Source of the DNA: Patiria miniata
Lineage: Eukaryota; Echinodermata; Asteroidea; Valvatida; Asterinidae
Length of the DNA stretch: 64,000 nucleotides
Direction of reading: 5' to 3'
Assembly (NCBI RefSeq): GCF_015706575.1
Contig: NW_024037076.1
Span: 9,148,777 to 9,212,776, forward strand
Positions 45,138 to 56,360 of the stretch are shown here, piece by piece. The notes beneath the pieces were generated by a model. It was not told the origin of the DNA. It did no database searches and worked only from the letters and a program-made list of their open reading frames with translations. A program made the translations under genes and the position numbers. The stretch's first letter is position 1, and every line of letters begins with the position of its first letter.

Positions 45138-45281
45138 CGATGCATCTACATGCTGATGCAGAAGTGTCTCTCGCCTGCTCTTGCTTCTCAGTAATGCCGT
45201 TTGAGGGACCAGGAGTATTTTCTAGGTCAGCGTCTTCAGCCCAATGGCATTCTTCAATTATGTTCATCCTTAATCCTTCCC
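45138..45281 (-). CDS. NLR gene 1, acidic upstream exon
   Basis: 144 nt (2 + 47 codons + 1), acceptor TTTCCTCTTCCCAG (strong), donor ATCG/GTAAAT. The peptide runs EGLRMNIIEECHWAEDADLE then GPSNGITEKQEQARD. No homology recognised. It fits the phase of the other exons. Confidence 0.62.
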
Positions 45282-45739
45282 CTGGGAAGAGGAAAGTCAT
45301 ATACGACAGAAAAAAAATCACATTAACAGTTTTTTGGAATAAATGATTGCATTTGTCCTCAACCTTGCATGTGATTGTTTTAGTGACACTTCTCCGAAAT
45401 CCAAAATCGTGGCTAAAAGTGTTGTTGTTAACTCAAACATAACGTTTATACTCAGCGCCATATTCCAAAAAGAAATTGACAATTTCGTTAATCCGTTTAG
45501 TCCGAACTGGAATCACGAAATGCATAATGACAATTTAACGAAGCCAACGGATGCCCGTGGCTTTTTTCTTCCTCAACTCATATGGTTTTAACTTGTGACC
45601 TTTGTGACCTTTAACACGAAAAAAAAGAACAAAGAATGGCACCATTTGACCACAAGTCACAAATGCCTCCCATCTTTACTATTGAAGGACAGATCAATGA
45701 AAAAGAAGGGCGGTAAATGAACAGTTTAAACGGGGTCTA

Positions 45740-45912
45740 CTAGTACCCGATGTTCCCCAATACCTATGTTCCCCGATACCTGTTTTCCCAAAAATCCAAA
45801 GGGTTAGGGTTAGGATTAGGGTTAGGTTATGGTAATATGGTTAGGGTTAGGGGTTAGGGAACATAGGTATTAAAGAACATAGTTACTGAGGAACACATAG
45901 GTATGCACCTGT
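45740..45912. repeat. interstitial telomere-like TTAGGG tract with inverted flanks
   Basis: About nine perfect or slightly altered TTAGGG units at 45801-45865. They are bracketed by AATACCTATGTTCCCC on the left and its inverse GGGAACATAGGTATT on the right. Confidence 0.85.
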
Positions 45913-46135
45913 TTCAACAACAGAAACACCGTAGGCAATAAGTACGCATTATTAAACTTGAGGCCTAATGACGTAGTGCTTTGTTTTCATATGGGTTTTC
46001 CTATAATAAGACTGAAGTTGGAATGCCAGAGGAAGCAGGGACCGTCTACCACGTAGGGAAGCGCTTATGTAAACAAGCGTAGCGTCATCAGGTCTCAGGT
46101 CTATTCCGAATGTGAAATGTGACCGGCATACGTAC

Positions 46136-46222
46136 CTGCTACAGTGCACAAATGAGATTCCTCCAAATCTGCACAAACATCTTGTTTCTCGCGAACGGGA
46201 GAATCCATACTACTGTTTAGAT
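46136..46222 (-). CDS. NLR gene 1, most upstream exon traced (family A related)
   Basis: 87 nt (2 + 28 codons + 1), acceptor with a textbook branch sequence (TACTAAC then TGCAG), donor GCAG/GTACGT. The peptide is LNSSMDSPVREKQDVCADLE then ESHLCTVA. The tail ESHxxTV matches the end of family A exons (ESHSSTV, QSHSSTV). This is probably the ancestral or a diverged A exon. No start codon context was found here, so an earlier exon is expected. Confidence 0.65.
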
Positions 46223-49200
46223 CTGCAGTTAGTACCTACAGTTTGTTCAAGGGAGACAAATTGTAAAACTCTTTCGAGTTTTTCTTTTTCTTCAATAGAG
46301 TTTAGATGTACTTCGCGACTTATTTAAGGAGGTTTTCATATAGCCACTGCAGCACCCCAATGTGGCCGTTTTTTGTTCTAAAGAAAATATTTCATCGTAA
46401 AGTAACGATATGGGTTTTGGGGTTTAAAATTATGATTAATTCATGAGGAATATGAATAATGCAATGCTATTTTTTTGGCTGTTCCCTTTATTGTACATAC
46501 TCCGCCACTGTGTAATGGCCCTAGTTGAAACAATGTTCGTTGATATTTATGTCATTTGATATAAATATTTATGATTATTTGATAACAGTATATCATCATC
46601 ATTGTCAGTATCAAAGCTAACATTTTTTTTGTATCCGCGACGAGGGGTTGTTGTCATTGCATTACGGTAAGAGCGCTATCGCTCACATGGTTTGTCCTCT
46701 TGTGAGCGAGCCGTGAAAGAAACTCAGACCGAGTCAACTCTTGTCTAAAAGTCGCCCACTTTTCTCTCCTTTTTGGGGTAAGTTTGATTGTAATCAGGTA
46801 TTGAGTAGACAATTTAAGGGATATAGAAGAGGTTGATTGATATACTTATTGTCAAACTCATTGATTCTTATAGTTTTTAGGGTGTTAGTTTTGTATGAAA
46901 GTGTCAACACTTTTCTAGAGTTGAATGACCGTTTTCGTATACATGCACTGCACAATAATGGTGACACTTGAGTTCAGCATTGTGTACATGTACATTGTGT
47001 ATATATATGCGTATGCACGGCACAACGTTGAATCGCAGCTGTATGGTACAATTACTCGCTTTATTTGGAATAGCTGTCCGTGTATGTCGCGATGGGTGCA
47101 CGGGACTTTTTTATGTTAGAAGATATTTCCTTAAATATGTTCCCCGTTTATGATATTTGTATTTTTATGCATTTTAATCTGTAGCTGCATGAGACTTTAC
47201 TGAGAATGTTCAGCCACAAGCTTTGAAGTTTGATACCTAAAGTGCATTGTAGTTATCCTTCTCTATTTTATATCAGGGTAAGACTGTGATTCTCTTTGTG
47301 TGCCTGATAAATCATTCATCTTATTAAGTATTCTTTCGAGTGGTCATGACACCTGCCTATAAAACAACTAGATAGTGTATAATTAGAAAACATATTGTGT
47401 ATAATAACATTAATTTAACTTCCAATGAGTTGGAACAAGACTCACACAAGTTAAGTTAAGACTAATTCCTTTTATTCATTATCAACAGGGTCTTTATCTG
47501 GGTCTTTGTTTGGTTCTTCACCTGAGTCTTCATTCAGGGGACTTCATTTTGTGTTTTCATTTCGATCTTCATTTGGATTATTTTGTATAGTATGAGAAAC
47601 TGAATTAAATTAAAACTCGATCAAGTGAATCAGCATAAATAACCATCTGAGTATTCGACTGGTCTGCTTGTTTCCCACCTTACTTCATCTTCATGAGGGT
47701 GAACCTGACCACCCAACATCATCGCTGGGGTTGCCACCTCGCGACAGTACAAATTGTGGTTTTTTTTTCGTCTGTCCAACTTTCTTACAAGACGGATTGA
47801 ATTTACCATTATGGTTGTGATAAAAGAACTTCCGAGGCGCAAGAACGGCAAAAAAAGACAAAATTCCAAAATCTTTGCCCTTGTTGTCTCAAAAAACGAC
47901 TTGATGGAAAGAACTGTTCGATTGATTTTTCCAGCAGATAGGTACTGGCGCAGAAGTAATTTAACAAATAAATCTTGCTTCTCAAATCTTGACAGAATTA
48001 TGGAAAGTCTTTTACGTCCATCCATTGTTAAAGTGATCGATTCACTCTGATTAAGTTTTACTTAAGGTCTATTTTTCAGACCCCCATTTCTTGCTGGTTC
48101 TTTATGATAATTGGTTCTGACGATGGTTCTCTGGTCTTGTGACATTGTGTTGACCAACAGGTCCAAACATATTTTGTGGGCAATGAAATTCAGGTTTTGC
48201 AAAAAGAAGAAGGTTGAAATCCGTAAGCTAATTTTGATGAAATGGGGCCCTATTATTGCCGTATTTTGCAAAAGAGCGCAGGCATCATTTTTCAAAATGT
48301 TCATGGGCTTCTGGACTACTTTAGGGGTGATTACTTTGGATGGAAATATCTACCAAACGTCATCAGATTTCCCCCCCCAAAAAAAAAAACAAAAAAAAAA
48401 CATATAATGATAGAGGAAATAAGCGTTAATTTGATGTGTCTCAAATGCCTTCGAGAGCTGTGAGTATTTTTTCCTGACTTTTGGAAGTGAGGTATTTATC
48501 CCTGGACTTTTTTATCGCTTATTTACTGGACTGCAACAGTATATTGCAGTCGTATGTCCATGCGCGCGCGTTTTATTCCGTTACACAAAGTCTTTCAGTT
48601 TCAAATTCAAGATTGGTAGCTAATTCGTACAAATACCGTGGGTGGAAGTTACCTATCTATATAGCCTTTTTTTTGGGGGGGGGGAGTTATATATTCCTAA
48701 TTTGGAGGTTAAGAAAAAAAAGCATCAATGGAATTACAGAGGCGCGGTTTTCCAAGCAGTATTTGATTCGAATTAAAGGCGTGCCTCCTCGAGTTCCGGT
48801 GGTCAGATGGCTTGCCCCCGGGAACATGTTGTAATGTAGTATGCATTTTCCTGCATTCTAAGAAAATTTGAGATGAATTTACGAACTTTAGCGTTCCATT
48901 TATTATTGTTGGCCTCATTTTACTAGTTTCATAACCTTAGTCAGCGGCTGAAGGGGGATTCTGACCCCCACCACCCACACCCCTCACCACCCCTCCCCTA
49001 CCCCCTGCATGGATCCGCTATACTGGTCATGTAATCTTCATGCCACTCACGACCCCTGAAATAGGCGACAAAACGCACCAAAATAGAACATGGTATATAC
49101 TATAATCTCAAGATAAACTACTCTGAAAAATAGCTATCAATCCCCGAAAGGCGACCGAGCTCTACTTGAATCTGTGCAGAAAACGCTCCAGGGTCTCATA

Positions 49201-51469
49201 TAAATATGGATGCAGGCCTACATTTCAGCAGTTATAACACAAACGGACAAACAAGTTAGACATAGGCTACAGTGTATTGGGGGAACAAAACGAGTTGTGT
49301 GGTGTATCTTGCTACTCGCATGGCTGCCCACCCTGCTTTGCACATGAAATGCAGCTCATCGTAGCTTATTCATACCAGCCTTGACTCCAGGGGCGCGTGC
49401 GCGTTAAGATCGCGCAAGGCATGATGGGAGCCAACATATGGCGCAGCAAGATTGTATCCATTGAAACGAGGTTTCATTTATAGTTACAATATAGTATTAT
49501 TATTTCTATCCTGCGTGCCATAAAGATTTGCAACTCATCGATCCTAGTGCATATACGCGTTCGTTTACATCTTAAAAAGAAACACGTGACTAACGGCCTA
49601 TCGGCGCTGAATTGTTGACATATTTTGTAGGCCTATGTCAATTGTGTGCACTACGCTGGAATATTCCCACGAAATGATTTCAATTGATATTTAGGTTAAT
49701 ACCTTTCGTTACTTGATTTAAAGCAGAAAGTGCACAATGGCTCGGAAAATATGTACCCTAAACTATCAGGTTAAGTAAGAACTAGGAAAAAAAAACAATT
49801 CAATGAGCCAATTGAACCTCAGTTTATTTATTTAATTATTTATATATTTATTAATTTGTTCATGTAAATTATTTCTGATCTTTAATCATGATTATTCGTT
49901 CACATACTGTGGTACCCAAAGGGGCCCTGAGCTTACAATTACATAGACGATAAAAAATATATAACAAAAACTAGCAACAACGACACAACTAGCAATTTAC
50001 AAGGATTAAAATTATTTGAAAATATTCTAACCAATAGGAGATATAAGAATATATATTCAGTTTAAAGTGAGATCTTAACTGAACATAATGTCATTAAATA
50101 AAAAGAGAGTTGAACGGTACTAAAATACACAATATTAGTGTTTATATGACTAAAACAATAGAAGTTAGTGCATTTTTAGACTTTAAATTTAGCAAGTTTA
50201 GAATAAAATAACATTGTTGACACAAACAATCATTATCCTCGTACTTTGTATTGAAATTTAATGTTTTTGGTTTTTTTTTTACAAACAATTGGCCTAATGT
50301 AAATGTAGCAATTACAAGGAACTGTCATGGATGTTAATGTCAATTTTCCCTTTAAATTCTACCAGGCTTTCGATGTTTATCTTTGACTGAGCCCAGTGTA
50401 ACATTATCTGATTGGATCCTGCTGGATCTACCTTTTTAAAACCCCATACATTTTACATGAAAAGGCACAGTCCAACAAATTCATGATTTTCGTTGATTTT
50501 CATGCATCAATTTCAATGATCAAAAAAGAACACATGGTTTCATTACCCAACAAAAACAGAAATTACGTTTGATATTTAATTTATGAAAATTCTAGGTGCG
50601 TTTAGACCACTGAAGAATGATTCAGGAATGCCCAAAAAGTCGTTAAGACTAGCAATACTAATTGTTCCCTGCTGGTGATAGGCATTCATCTGCTGCTGTG
50701 AACTGCCCTAAGGAGATAAAATCTGAAGATAAAGACTAAAAAAAAGCCTGGTTCAGTCTTGATGAAAAACCCGACTTACGGCCTTATATTCGGGTTTTCT
50801 TTAAAAAGAGGATTCACGGCATGCATATGGATTTTACATGAGAACATATTTTATGCAACTTTCTGATCCTGTTAATTCTATGAAAACTACAGTATTTGAC
50901 ATTCCGTTTTTAAAGTAGTTGATGTTATCGAAAAGTAACTTGTTTTAAACATTTTTAAAAAATCCTAGCTTTTCCTGACATCTGAGGGCGTTGTTGCGTG
51001 ATGTATTTAATTTTTGGAAAACATTCGTAATTAGTTCAGGGATTTTCTGTGCAAATTGTGAACCCGCAAATTTGCTCATTGAAAAAAAAAAAAAACTTTG
51101 CTCACTGGCTTAATATCGAGTAGGCCTACTGACAAAACAACGACTCACCTAAGAAAGAAAAATCCACCACAGTGTAATATCCAAAATTCTGGCAACTTTT
51201 GGTGCTGAAATACCTGTTACACTGTTATCACAGTTTTGCTCGTGAATATGGATATTCGCATTTCGAAAAAAAAAAACTAAGATATCCTTCAAAATGGCTA
51301 ACTGAAAATAGGGTTAAATTGACATAAAGGTGCATTTTAAGAATTGCAGTAAAAAACATTACCTTACATAAGCCCTTTAAGGATGCAGTAATGAGACATA
51401 ACCATTCCTCTTTGATTTAAATGTTATACAATTATAATTAATGTTTGGAATGCAATGGTAAGAATAATT
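46223..51469. other. upstream/intergenic region, no confident gene
   Basis: Should contain the first exon and promoter of NLR gene 1, but none was identified. Overlapping 98- to 131-codon frames on both strands at 47630-48050 have no recognised family. A short CpG-rich patch lies at 49391-49420. Poly-A/poly-C and (AT)-rich patches are common. Confidence 0.4.
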
Positions 51470-51704
51470 TCATGAGGTGATACATTCGCCTCGTGAAATG
51501 AAACAATTCCATCTGCCATAAATGTAATTATTCTTTCCATTGCACGAATGACAACCATCCATTATTTGTTTTATACAACACTTGAATAAATCCTTGTCAT
51601 CTAATTGGTCAGGACCGCCGGAAGTGTAAGTACATTTGTCGTAGAATAAAACTTCGCTATTTTTGCCGTGCAAAAGGAAAAACGTGTTCTGGACTGTGGG
51701 CTTG
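51470..51704 (-). CDS. candidate terminal exon of a Cys-rich protein
   Basis: The frame from a possible acceptor (AAGCCCACAG above 51704) reads QNTFFLLHGKNSEVLFYD, KCTYTSGGPDQLDDKD, LFKCCIKQIMDGCHSCNGK, and NCFISRGECITS before TGA at 51470-51472. Seven cysteines in about 50 residues suggest a disulphide-bonded extracellular domain. No family was recognised, no upstream exon was linked, and the acceptor is weak. It may also be a fragment or a chance frame. Confidence 0.35.
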
Positions 51705-53600
51705 TAGTTCCGTTCAATGTAATATGTTCAGTTCAGTGCATTTTGTACTGGCGCTCATAACAGTCGTCCATCCTCTTGTGTATAGGATCTGTGATTACGC
51801 ACTACAGAGATGGAATTGGACATTTTGTCAGTACCTGAGAATTCCCTACACTTGCCACGATTGAAAGTATACGCGATTTTATTTTAATTGTGAGTTGGCA
51901 TTTGTATTATATCCAACATCAATACAGCAAGGTCATATCGTGGAAGTAGTTTCTAAAGATCAAATCCTTGCGCAATTCACATTTGCAATGGTAGATACCC
52001 CATAGAAATTCCTTACCTTATTGGGTAACGAACCGACAAAAAAAATGCACACAAGTTGTTCGGAAAAAAATCAGAAGGTATTCAAAAACTTAAAGCAAAG
52101 AAGACAAATTCTAAAAATAAACAATTTAGTGTGCGAAATAGAACAAGTTAATATGTAAACACAAGTGGGGGAAATATAATGCTAAAAAAAAATGTCATTG
52201 GTTTCAACGAAGAAAACCATAAGTAAACAATGTTATAGGCAGATACATTTCAGGACTATGTGACCCTATTAAGATAGGCGCAACAACATGCATACATTAA
52301 CTGTGAACTTATCAGGGCCCAATTTTTAGGCGCTGTTAAGCACACGATTTTCTGCTAATACAGCCTCCGTTCATTTCATGTGGTTTGTTTATGCATTGGG
52401 ACATTAAACAATAGAGGACAACAGGGTTGACAGTTCCTGAAGGTGCACAATTGACGACCGTGTACATAATGTATGGGACGTCTTCCTAAAAGGTTAATTA
52501 GCGGTACAAACAAAAGGACAATATGGGGTCCACGATGGAAGGTGTTTACACACTTGGTTGAGACCGTTTGAGAACAGTAACTCCATAAAATTCAGGCGCG
52601 GATCCAGGGGGGGGGGGGTCGATTTTACGGAGGCCAAGTGTCCGGAGAAAAAAAGTGTTTTCATTTTCACCACGGATGTGCAAGTGTCTTTTTCAAGAAA
52701 TGTTTACCCCCCCCTCAATAAATAATGACCGTGCTACGCCCCTGGTTTGGGTGCTGTTTGCTATGCTCTCTGCGTTTCTTATGTCGATACAGAAACTAGG
52801 CTTAACGTTCTGCTAAGTGTTAAGCAGTGCCATGAAATTGGGCCCAGGTCCCACGCTAGTTTCAAAATTTAACACGGTAACCATAGTGTATACGCGTACG
52901 TTTACCGAAAATATTAGGCCATTATTGTGCACGCTGCGCTGGAATGTTTCCCTTCGGGTTATTATGGCGGAGATTTAGGTTATTTCCCGGTCATGGCCTC
53001 AATCCATTTCCACGCTATAATTGACCAATCTGAAGACTGGATTTGTGGGGGTGTGAGAAGATCTGAGGAGGGATGTGCAGGGCTGGAGTGGTCAATGAAA
53101 TGATTGAATGAAGAGAGTTCAAAATATTGTGTGGTGATTATCGAAGAGTTCATTAAAGGTCATTTATGTATGATTACTTGAATGTACGTGGGATCACTAA
53201 AATTACAAAAGGCATGTCTAGGTAGGTAAAGGGTCGAAGCGTTTTTAGATAACCAGTTCTTAATTATCAATTCGTCTTCATTTTTAGCTAATTAAGTTTT
53301 GAACATTTGTCTTTCCTTTGTAATTAATCCTCACGATTGGTCAATTTGTGCTCCACACTACTCACAGTCTCCATACATACACACACATACAGGTTTGTTT
53401 ACGGTGTAAATCGAGGATTTCCTATAGGCCTACATGTGTATATTGTTTCTCATCATCGATCAAGCTCCCTTTGGTTTTGTTTACGTTTTCTGATCCAGGT
53501 CGTCCTCAATATGACTTCTGTTCCCACTTACGCAATGATGTTTCATGTGTGTCCTCGATTTACACCATAGACATTCACAGTGTAGGCCTACATGAAGTTT
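51705..53600. other. intergenic, no gene recognised
   Basis: Nothing splice-supported was seen. It holds the G-rich hAT-like fragment at 52593-52743 and two TAGGCCTA-type palindromes near its right end. Confidence 0.4.
52593..52743. mobile_element. probable short hAT-like MITE
   Basis: Left end CAGGCGCGGATCCAGG plus a poly-G run; right end GCTACGCCCCTG. The inner segment (TTTTACGGAGGCCAAGTGTCCGGAGAAA) matches the patch at 40370-40410. No target duplication was found. Confidence 0.5.
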
Positions 53601-53817
53601 AGATTGTTTTTAAACAGAGTAAATAACCTCGACCGCTGCACATAATTATAGGTTCTTAACCCTTAAATATGTCTTACGGTCATTTGAAATCGAAAGTTTA
53701 TCAGTACAGCCAAGTTAAGATACCATTGTTTTAAGATGTTGTTACTCGTTCATAGTCACTTTTTATTTCTGAGAACCAAGGTAACCAAAACAATAACGAC
53801 TTTTTCCCTTTTTACAT

Positions 53818-53857
53818 ATTTCTTATTTCAACTTCCTATTTCAACTTCCTATTTCAA
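53818..53857 (+). repeat. 13-bp tandem repeat, 3 copies
   Basis: Unit TATTTCAACTTCC. Confidence 0.85.
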
Positions 53858-53959
53858 CATCTACTGTTTCCACAGTATTGTCCTGCCCCTTGACCACAGT
53901 TTGCCCCTCAATTTATTCACTCGTTCATGCGATTCATTCATTCAATTATTACATGTCAG

Positions 53960-54132
53960 TATTCAGTAATCCCTATATTCATTATTCGTTCCAGTTCTCC
54001 TTTCCTAAGTTCAATTTTAAACCAGTTCAGCTAATTCAGTGAATATTGACATTTATTGTCGAATAAAGTCGCTGTAAACACAGCTAAACAAGTGTGTATT
54101 GACTTGTTTTCCCTAACAAATTGGTGACCCAG
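53960..54132 (+). mobile_element. LTR 3' end and primer-binding-site remnant
   Basis: AATAAA at 54062-54067, then a segment ending CCTAACA, followed by AATTGGTGACCCAGTG (54117-54132). A terminal ...CA followed within a few bases by TGGTGACCC is the usual LTR/primer-binding-site junction of gypsy-type retrotransposons. The LTR 5' limit is not clear and no gag frame follows. Confidence 0.5.
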
Positions 54133-54149
54133 TGAAACTGACAACTTCA

Positions 54150-55056
54150 CAAACATGTCATCATCAAAAGTTAAACCTTGAAACAGTCAAGCATTTACAT
54201 TGAACGAATACAACGCATAAAACAGAAAGTCTTGAAGAAAATGAAATGAAATAAAACTGCGAAATATACGATCGCAAAACAAAACTAAAACACCCGAATT
54301 TAAGTCCGATGATTTAGAAAGCCATACCGTTATCCAACTTCAACGCAACTGTATGAAACCTTGGTTTTTTTTAAAGGTGGCAGACCTATTATTTGTAGTA
54401 AACTTCATGAAACACGAAGTCTTATTTACAACTGAAAACTCTTAGTCATTCCATGTTATTACTCGTAAACATTACTCGTGAAGCTTTAGCTTCACTATCG
54501 AAACTGGGAATTAAAAAAAGCACATTTTGCTATGATATGGGTAGAAACGAATATGTTGAGAAAAGTTCGTAAAAGGCACTGTACGGACATTTCTTACAAT
54601 GAATTTCACGATTTTTAAAACCAGTCAAATTGAACTCCCGTATAGCTTGATGAAAGGATAACGGCCGCACAGCTGCAGAATTAGGCAGGCCAAATATCCA
54701 AACTTGACTGAAAGACAATTGTTGTGTGTGGACAACAACGTTTATAAGAGAATGTTTTACAGCAGTCAAAAAAAAATTGAAAGTACCAATCCACAAGGAA
54801 TGTTACAGGAACACGTGCACCTATTAATTATCATCGAGTAGAAATGGTGGTTAAGTTTTTACAAGTGCTCGGATAATAGATTGATCCAAATTTTAAATTT
54901 TTTGAAAGAATGCTGCAGCCTCACGTTGATATTTCCTTCATTTCATCACAATGAAGGTAAGTCGTTGCAAAAAAAATGATGATAATACCTGAATCTGGGA
55001 CTGAGAAACATTTCAAATTTTGTTAGGAAATATTGTCTTGACATTCCATATACGTT
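54150..55056. other. intergenic, no gene recognised
   Basis: Presumed decayed retroelement leader, then AT-rich sequence. No coding exon supported. Confidence 0.35.
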
Positions 55057-55143
55057 GTACACAACCGCTGAAGTGGCGTCAGACTTTGTACACAACCGCT
55101 GAAGTGGCGTCAGACTTTGTACACAACCGCTGAAGTGGCGTCA
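55057..55143 (+). repeat. 31-bp tandem repeat, 2.8 copies
   Basis: Unit GTACACAACCGCTGAAGTGG plus CGTCAGACTTT, essentially perfect. Confidence 0.95.
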
Positions 55144-56094
55144 GCTTGCAAATTTCTTTCCGGTTTTTTAACATAAAGCAGTTCCATTAACAAGGTTATA
55201 GATGACCCTTTGTGTCGATTTTTGTCGGCCTCTTCAAGACAGGAATATTTGGGTTACATCCTCAAATTTACATGCAGATATATCTTGTCCCAAAGTCCCC
55301 TGTCAGAATGTAGGCACAGAGGCAAGATGTGTATCATTTAAAAAAGGGTCGAGTTTTTGTCCCCTCAGTGCGTTTGGATGGCTTGTATTTTTGAACGGTA
55401 GTATTACGGTATATGAATAGCATTGACTTACCTGAAACATGCGTTATATTTATCTTAAATCCTCCAGTTGAGTTAGAAATGCTTGCAGAAAAGGTGTTCT
55501 ATCGTGTGGTTGATACCTGATGCTTAGACCACGAACGGAGAAAGTATCTGACGCTTTGAAGGTCCGACGAAAATCGAAACAAAGATCTTAAATGCAAATT
55601 CCACATTTTCCTGGTTCTGGTCGTGAACTTCATCACTTTCAATCGAGAGAATCCGGGCACAAATCAGAATTAGTCCACCCCGTATACAGTGCTAGAAGTA
55701 ACAAATGTCTGCAGCATTACAGGAATGGCATATTCCGACTTGAACACTTTTAATAAACGACCTGTTTATGGGAATCCATATAGGAATCAGCGCATGAGCA
55801 TCAACTGTAGATTCGATACATTTGTGCCTGCATATGCAACGCATACCCCTTTTATGCAAACCCGGGAACCAGTCAAGCGGAACTGTCGTGTCGGACTTGG
55901 ACCTGTTCCAACCAGATTCCAAGCACGAAATTTCCACATTGATACTGAGGGTTTGGGGTTTCCCTTTTTATCCTTTTTGGCTAGCGGAATTGTGCTATGT
56001 GTTTGCTCCTATTCAAACCCCTCTTGAAAGAGTGCTTTTTAAGTATCACAATACGGTGAAAATAAGTATGGTATGGGTCGGAAAACTCCAATTC

Positions 56095-56360
56095 CACCTT
56101 GGATTGGCAATGTTATGTAGGTCAGGGGTTCGAATCCAGCTGCTGGTCATTTGTTGCGCGCGCGTCCTTGGGCAAGCCACTTCAATCCCACTTGCCTCTC
56201 TCCACCCAGGAATATAAATGGGTACTGGCATTTGCTGGGGAGTAGACTGGCATCTCATCCAGGGTGAATTATTCTCTGTTGTTTTATGCTGCTGAACCCG
56301 GAGATAAACGTCGGCCTAATGGGGCCACATTGGATTGTGACAGACTTTACTATTTACTTT
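56095..56360 (+). mobile_element. second tRNA-derived SINE, 5' degraded
   Basis: B box GGGGTTCGAATCC at 56125-56137. The body motifs match the 39.4-kb SINE: TCCTTGGGCAAGCCACTTCAA and AAATGGGTACTGGCA. The A box is not recognisable. Confidence 0.68.

Larger units (their letters stand above)
21227..46222 (-). other. NLR gene 1 (UBL - TRADD-N-like - amyloid-like - NACHT - LRR), gene span as far as traced
   Basis: About 25 usable exons were traced from 46222 down to the stop at 21227-21229. Nearly all have two leading and one trailing base (phase 1-1), so they can be duplicated or skipped without changing frame. Joined as listed, without the 27-nt exon at 31869-31895 and the dead exon at 30843-30986, they give one open frame of about 1,640 codons. 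Protein order: acidic and basic low-complexity N-terminal region from repeated cassettes; Ser-rich exon; ubiquitin-like domain; TRADD-N-like domain; linker; amyloid-like strand motif; NACHT; leucine-rich repeats. This suggests a cytosolic innate-immune receptor whose NACHT drives oligomerisation and whose N-terminal modules recruit partners. The 5' end is not established. Whether all exons belong to one transcript, or several genes share the tract, needs RNA evidence. Confidence 0.68.

Noticed and set aside
47468..47560. Acidic minus-strand tail EDSGEEPNKDPDKDPVDNE followed by TAA and AATAAA
   Set aside because: Looks like a gene end, but an in-frame stop lies just upstream and no good acceptor or partner exon was found.
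48361..48402. Poly-C/poly-A junction as a functional site
   Set aside because: Simple homopolymer runs; similar runs occur throughout the window.
47630..48407. Overlapping 80- to 131-codon frames on both strands
   Set aside because: Neither strand gives a recognisable domain or consistent splice sites. Possibly a decayed mobile element, but unsupported.
55057..55143. CRISPR-like repeat
   Set aside because: Contiguous tandem units with no spacers, in a eukaryotic genome.
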